Part shown: one piece after another, positions 60,035-64,000 of the stretch
How positions within the stretch are numbered: position 1 is the stretch's first letter
Layout: the number at the start of each line of letters is the position of its first letter
NCBI RefSeq assembly: GCF_000812965.1
Contig: NZ_JSYN01000015.1
Span: 62,001 to 126,000 of the forward strand
Source of the DNA: Pedobacter kyungheensis
GTDB taxonomy: Bacteria > Bacteroidota > Bacteroidia > Sphingobacteriales > Sphingobacteriaceae
DNA: 64,000 bases
Direction: 5' to 3'
Notes under the pieces: generated by a model
Seen by the model: the letters and a program-made list of their open reading frames with translations, nothing else
The model's database searches: none
Told to the model about the DNA's origin: nothing
Made by a program: the position numbers and the translations under genes

Positions 60035-60310
60035 ATGCTTCATCCTGAGTTTTTTGTAATTACCGGACCAAATGCAGCTGGAAAATCTAGTTTTATACGA
60101 TCCAGATTGAATGATTTTGCAGGTTTTGAGGTAATTATGACTGATGTTTATAAAGACAGAACTAAGAGTATATTCGATCAGGCGATCGTTGAACGTAAAA
60201 ATATTGTATTCGAAACGGTATTTAATAACTCTTCATTCAAAAATGATAGATTAAGTGAAGAGGCGTATCAGATTATTATTAACAATACCAACTTTAAAAC
60301 TGGTAACTAG
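60035..60310 (+). pseudogene. Zeta-toxin-like P-loop kinase, shortened
   Basis: 91 aa containing a clear Walker A (FFVITGPNAAGKSSFIRS, residues 5-22), typical of zeta toxins that phosphorylate UDP-N-acetylglucosamine. Full zeta proteins are about 190 aa or more. The chain stops at residue 91 and the next gene begins 2 bp later, so the second half is missing. Either a remnant or a small P-loop protein. Expression in the same operon as its neighbours is likely. Confidence 0.6.
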
Positions 60311-60312
60311 AA

Positions 60313-61812
60313 ATGGGATTAAAAGCAGCATTAAGTAAACCCTTTGCAGCATTTGCAGTCTGGCAAATTAACAAGTGGAAGTATAATGCCGTAAATGCCC
60401 AAAATAAAATATTTAGAAGACTAATTGATGAGGCTAAACATACCGCATTTGGTAAAGACCATCGTTTTGCTCAAATCAAAAGTTACGATGATTTTAAAAA
60501 GTATGTTCCTGTTCAGGATTATGAAGGGCTAAAGCCTTATGTAGATCGTGTGGTTGCCGGAGAAGCCGACGTGCTTTGGAAGGGCAAACCTCTTTACTTT
60601 GCTAAAACTTCGGGTACTACATCTGGCGTAAAATACATTCCACTTTCTAAAGAATCGATGCCCGAGCACATTAAAGCTGCCCGTAATGCCATTTTAACCT
60701 ATATTAACGAAACAGGAAAGGCTGGCTTTGTAAATGGTAAAATGATCTTTTTACAGGGAAGTCCTGTTTTGAGTGTAAAGCATGGCATAAATGTAGGACG
60801 TTTATCGGGCATTGTAGCGCATCATGTGCCTGCTTATCTGCAGAAAAACCGTTTGCCCTCTTACCAAACCAATATTATCGAAGATTGGGAGCAAAAGGTT
60901 GATGCCATTGTTGAGGAAACCATTAACGAAGACATGACCCTGATTTCGGGTATTCCGCCATGGGTACAAATGTATTTCGATAAACTTTCAGAGAAAACAG
61001 GAGGCAAAAAAATTGCGGAGATTTTTAAAAATTTTAGCCTGTTTATTTATGGAGGGGTAAATTTCGAACCTTACCGGGCTAAAATTGAGCAAAGCATCGG
61101 CAAAAAGATAGATGCTATTGAAACTTATCCGGCTTCAGAAGGATTTATTGCCTACCAGGATTCGCAAAAGGATAAAGGTTTGTTGTTATTGGCCGATGCA
61201 GGTATTTTTTATGAGTTTATCCCGGTAGACGAGTATCACAAACAGCAGCCTAAACGTTTATCGTTAGGAGAAGTTAAACTGGATACCAACTATGCCTTGG
61301 TTTTAAATACCAATGCCGGTTTATGGGGCTATAGCATTGGCGATACGATTAAATTTGTGTCTAAAAACCCATATAAAATTGTAGTTACCGGGCGTATTAA
61401 ACATTTTATTTCGGCATTTGGTGAGCATGTAATTGGCGAGGAAGTAGAACACGCCCTGTTAAGTGTGGCCAACGAAGAAAAGGTAGAAATTACTGAATTT
61501 ACAGTTGCACCGCAGGTTAATCCAAAAGCAGGAGAACTGCCTTACCATGAGTGGTTTATCGAGTTTTCATCGCCGCCTAAAGATATGGCTACTTTTAGTA
61601 AAAAGGTAGATTTGGCCTTGCAAAAGAAAAATATTTATTACTTTGACCTGATTGAAGGCAATATTTTGCAACCTTTAATTATCCGACCTTTGCAAAAAGA
61701 TGCTTTTGTAAATTACATGAAAAGCCAGGGTAAGCTGGGCGGACAAAATAAAGTGCCGCGCCTGAGCAATGACCGGAAACTGGCAGAGGAGTTGGAACGG
61801 TATATTGTTTAA
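60313..61812 (+). CDS. GH3-family acyl-acid-amido synthetase-like protein
   Basis: 499 aa of the GH3 fold. Ligase features: the nucleotide-binding FAKTSGTTSGVKYIP (about residues 96-110), GGVNFEPYRAKIEQSIG, and ETYPASEGFIAYQDS, with the late TGRIKHFISAFGEHV. Plant GH3 enzymes conjugate amino acids to hormones; bacterial ones link amino acids to other acids. The substrate here is unknown. Two bases follow the zeta-like gene. Confidence 0.9.
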   Translation: MGLKAALSKPFAAFAVWQINKWKYNAVNAQNKIFRRLIDEAKHTAFGKDHRFAQIKSYDDFKKYVPVQDYEGLKPYVDRVVAGEADVLWKGKPLYFAKTSGTTSGVKYIPLSKESMPEHIKAARNAILTYINETGKAGFVNGKMIFLQGSPVLSVKHGINVGRLSGIVAHHVPAYLQKNRLPSYQTNIIEDWEQKVDAIVEETINEDMTLISGIPPWVQMYFDKLSEKTGGKKIAEIFKNFSLFIYGGVNFEPYRAKIEQSIGKKIDAIETYPASEGFIAYQDSQKDKGLLLLADAGIFYEFIPVDEYHKQQPKRLSLGEVKLDTNYALVLNTNAGLWGYSIGDTIKFVSKNPYKIVVTGRIKHFISAFGEHVIGEEVEHALLSVANEEKVEITEFTVAPQVNPKAGELPYHEWFIEFSSPPKDMATFSKKVDLALQKKNIYYFDLIEGNILQPLIIRPLQKDAFVNYMKSQGKLGGQNKVPRLSNDRKLAEELERYIV

Positions 61813-61818
61813 ACAATT

Positions 61819-61903
61819 CGTCATTGCGAAGAGGAACGACGAAGCAATCTCATTAAACAAGTCAGATTGCTTCAGCTCGCTCAGGTTCAGCTTCGCAATG
61901 ACG
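61819..61903. repeat. REP-like palindrome, GTCATTGCGA family
   Basis: Outer arms CGTCATTGCGAAG / CTTCGCAATGACG are perfect (13 bp) and an inner pair GAAGCAATCT / AGATTGCTTC makes a second stem. Same family as 33429-33515. Between the GH3 gene and dxr. Confidence 0.85.
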
Positions 61904-61964
61904 GAGCGATACTAGATGTGAATAATAAAGCTTAATCAATTTAAGCGTTACGATATTAAAAGAT

Positions 61965-63125
61965 TTGAAAAGAATAACCATATTAGGTTCTACAGGAAGC
62001 GTGGGTACACAGGCATTAGAAGTTGTAAGAGACCATCCTGCAGCCTTTAAAGTTAACGTGCTTTCCGCACTCAAGAACGCCGAATTACTCATTCAGCAAG
62101 CGCTCGAATTTAAGCCTGCCGTGGTGGTCATTTGCGATGAAAGTAAGTACAGCGAAGTTAAAAATGCCTTGTCTGCCGTTAACATTAAAGTTTTAGCCGG
62201 CGAAGCAGCTTTGGCCGAAGTTGCGGCTTACGATGATAGCGATATTGTGCTCACCGCCTTAATGGGATCGGTAGGGTTAAAGCCTACTATTGCGGCCATA
62301 AAAGCGGGTAAAAATATTGCTTTGGCCAATAAAGAAACTTTGGTAGTAGCTGGCGAACTGATTACTCAACTGGCTTCCGAGCATCAGGTTAAAATTTTAC
62401 CGGTAGATTCTGAACATTCGGCTATATTTCAATGCCTGGTAGGTGAGGAACATAACCCGATCGAGAAAATTTACCTTACTGCATCGGGCGGGCCATTTTT
62501 AGGCAAAACAAAAGATTTCTTGTCTGCCGTAAAGAAAGAGCAGGCTTTAAAACACCCCAACTGGGTTATGGGTGCTAAAATCACCATTGACTCTGCTTCG
62601 TTAATGAATAAAGGACTTGAAGTGATCGAAGCCAAATGGTTGTTTAACCTCGAGGCCGATCAGGTTGATGTAATTGTGCATCCGCAGTCTATCATTCATT
62701 CACTGGTGCAGTTTACCGATGGATCGATGAAGGCGCAAATGGGCGTGCCCGATATGAAATTGCCCATTCAGTACGCCATCAATTATCCCGACAGGCTAAA
62801 AAACAATTTTAAACGTTTTAATTTTCTGGATTATCCAAACTTTAGCTTTCAGCAAGCCGATATGGAAACCTTCAGGAATTTAGGCTTGGCTTATCAATCG
62901 TTAAGAAAAGGCGGTAATATGCCTTGTATTTTAAATGCAGCAAATGAAATTGTGGTTGCAGCATTTCTGGAAGATAAAATTGGCTTTCTGGAGATGAGCG
63001 ATGTGATTGAGCAATGTATGGAGGAGATTGGTTTTATTGAAAAACCGCAATTGAGCGATTATTTAGAAACTGATAAACATAGCCGTATCTTAGCCGGCGA
63101 ATTAGTAACAAAAAGTATAGTTTAA
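61965..63125 (+). CDS. dxr: 1-deoxy-D-xylulose 5-phosphate reductoisomerase
   Basis: Second enzyme of the MEP isoprenoid pathway. 386 aa, start codon TTG (61965). NADPH-binding KRITILGSTGSVGTQALEVV, substrate GKNIALANKETLVVAG, and the metal site PVDSEHSAIFQCL, followed by KITIDSASLMNKGLEVIEAKW (split: IDSASLMNKGLEVIE), are all intact. Upstream is a REP element. The rseP gene follows 29 bp downstream, an arrangement often seen. Confidence 0.96.
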   Translation: MKRITILGSTGSVGTQALEVVRDHPAAFKVNVLSALKNAELLIQQALEFKPAVVVICDESKYSEVKNALSAVNIKVLAGEAALAEVAAYDDSDIVLTALMGSVGLKPTIAAIKAGKNIALANKETLVVAGELITQLASEHQVKILPVDSEHSAIFQCLVGEEHNPIEKIYLTASGGPFLGKTKDFLSAVKKEQALKHPNWVMGAKITIDSASLMNKGLEVIEAKWLFNLEADQVDVIVHPQSIIHSLVQFTDGSMKAQMGVPDMKLPIQYAINYPDRLKNNFKRFNFLDYPNFSFQQADMETFRNLGLAYQSLRKGGNMPCILNAANEIVVAAFLEDKIGFLEMSDVIEQCMEEIGFIEKPQLSDYLETDKHSRILAGELVTKSIV

Positions 63126-63154
63126 CATCTAACCTAAAAATTTTATAAAAAAAT

Positions 63155-64000
63155 ATGAATGGATTGATTATGGCGGGGCAGTTGCTGCTCGGATTGTCTT
63201 TATTGGTTATTTTACACGAATTAGGACATTTTCTGGCAGCCAGGGCATTTGGTATTAAGGTAGAGAAATTTTATTTGTTCTTTGATGCCTGGGGTTTTAA
63301 ACTTTTCAGCTTCAAAAAAGGAGATGTTGAATACGGTGTGGGATGGTTGCCTCTAGGTGGCTATGTAAAAATTGCCGGTATGATTGATGAAAGCATGGAT
63401 ACCGAGCAAATGGCTCAACCGGCACAACCCTGGGAGTTCCGTTCTAAACCGGCCTGGCAACGTTTAATTGTAATGCTGGGTGGTATTATCGTGAATGTAA
63501 TAGTAGGTATCGTTATTTTTTGGATGCTTACCTTTAAATATGGTCAAAGTTATACGGTTAATGGTAAACTTACTGATGGTATTTCTGTAGGTACCCTGGG
63601 TAAAGAAATAGGTCTTAAAAACGGCGACCGTATTCTGGCCATTAATGGAAATAAATTAATCCGTTTCGAAGATGCCATTTCGAGTAAAGTATTGTTTGAT
63701 GGTGCACAATTAACCGTTTTAAGGGGGAATCAAACCCTGTATGTATCTATTCCGGATACCATTTTGAACAAGCTTTCTAAAAACGATAAAGAGAATTTTA
63801 TCACGCCAAGATACCACATGGCTAGTGTGGCTACTGTTTTGGCACCTGATGAAAAAGCAGATCAACCTTCATTTTTTGATAAGCTTTTCAAAAGGAAATT
63901 CGAAAAACCAGTTTATCCGGCTTATGCAGCAGGCATAAAACCTGGTGATAGTATTTTATCGGTTAATGGTAAGCCTGTTACCTTCTTCGATCAGTTTAAA
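63155..64000 (+). CDS. rseP: Site-2 protease RseP (5' part, cut by window end)
   Basis: Intramembrane zinc metalloprotease of the RseP/S2P family. The frame is open from the ATG at 63155 to the end of the window (282 codons). The zinc motif HELGH is at residues 21-25 in LLVILHELGHFLAARAFG, and PLGGYVKIAGM follows, as in RseP. A PDZ-like region (ISVGTLGKEIGLKNGDRILAING) and the start of a second one (YAAGIKPGDSILSVNGKPV) are seen. The MPDF-type C-terminal motif lies beyond the window. Confidence 0.95.
   Translation, partial: MNGLIMAGQLLLGLSLLVILHELGHFLAARAFGIKVEKFYLFFDAWGFKLFSFKKGDVEYGVGWLPLGGYVKIAGMIDESMDTEQMAQPAQPWEFRSKPAWQRLIVMLGGIIVNVIVGIVIFWMLTFKYGQSYTVNGKLTDGISVGTLGKEIGLKNGDRILAINGNKLIRFEDAISSKVLFDGAQLTVLRGNQTLYVSIPDTILNKLSKNDKENFITPRYHMASVATVLAPDEKADQPSFFDKLFKRKFEKPVYPAYAAGIKPGDSILSVNGKPVTFFDQFK

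Noticed and set aside
1..64000. rRNA, tRNA or riboswitch genes
   Set aside because: No cloverleaf or known riboswitch core was recognised by eye; a covariance-model scan would be needed to be sure.

Overview
The window comes from an AT-rich member of the Bacteroidota, most likely a Pedobacter-like member of the Sphingobacteriaceae. The evidence is the gene families present (DUF4836, DUF4199, DUF2520, BatA/vWA, a type IX secretion C-terminal domain, and acyl-CoA reductase next to a 4Fe-4S ferredoxin), the lack of Shine-Dalgarno sequences, and many TAnnTTTG -7 promoter elements. No rRNA, tRNA, CRISPR array or transposase gene was seen.

Layout. 1-1.35 kb: SpeD-like decarboxylase, a cupin and Ogt. 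1.7-3.3 kb: ccmB-ccmC-ccmD. 3.9-5.4 kb: glutamate dehydrogenase. 5.5-11.4 kb: a Na+/H+ antiporter and three envelope proteins. 11.7-16.7 kb: ccmE-ccmF, a DUF2520 protein, [2Fe-2S] ferredoxin, IscX and a KdsC-like phosphatase. 16.7-17.2 kb: repeats. 17.4-32.7 kb: mixed housekeeping and hypothetical genes (Usp, Maf, Ppx, DnaJ, GrpE, FtsE, a secreted Ig-like protein, LuxC-type reductase, ferredoxin, NlpC/P60, WD40). 32.8-41.4 kb: the histidine operon, read on the minus strand as hisG-D-C-B-orf-H-A-(DUF559::F)-IE. A promoter, a His-rich leader peptide and an attenuator-like hairpin lie in front of it. 41.5-43.5 kb: L,D-transpeptidase and a small protein. 43.5-51.1 kb: an NrtR-controlled NAD+/ADP-ribose island. 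51.3-51.8 kb: a YefM/YoeB toxin-antitoxin pair. 52-64 kb: BatA, a catalytically degenerate dihydroorotase homologue, two glycosyltransferases, a GH3-family protein, Dxr and RseP (cut by the window end).

The most interesting region is 43.5-51.1 kb. It holds an NrtR regulator, a Prs-like enzyme, an ADP-ribosylglycohydrolase fused to NADAR, a macrodomain, a frameshifted DUF4291 gene, the RNA 2'-phosphotransferase KptA, a metallophosphoesterase, a second macrodomain of ALC1/Poa1 type, and a NadV/NAMPT-type transferase. Three copies of one palindrome (ATTTGYGT-N7-ACRCAAAT, one with a single mismatch) lie before and after nrtR. I infer a self-contained circuit. It would strip ADP-ribose or 2'-phosphate from macromolecules and rebuild NAD+ from the released ADP-ribose and nicotinamide, much like the phage NARP1 logic.

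The second notable region is the his operon. A 489-bp element with GC-rich terminal inverted repeats carries a DUF559 (Vsr-like) nuclease domain. It sits exactly between hisA and hisF and has replaced the hisF start codon, giving an in-frame DUF559-HisF fusion. A related GC hairpin supplies the N-terminus of HisH. Upstream of hisG is a 15-codon leader peptide with five histidines, followed by hairpins. Several families of palindromic intergenic repeats are spread across the window.
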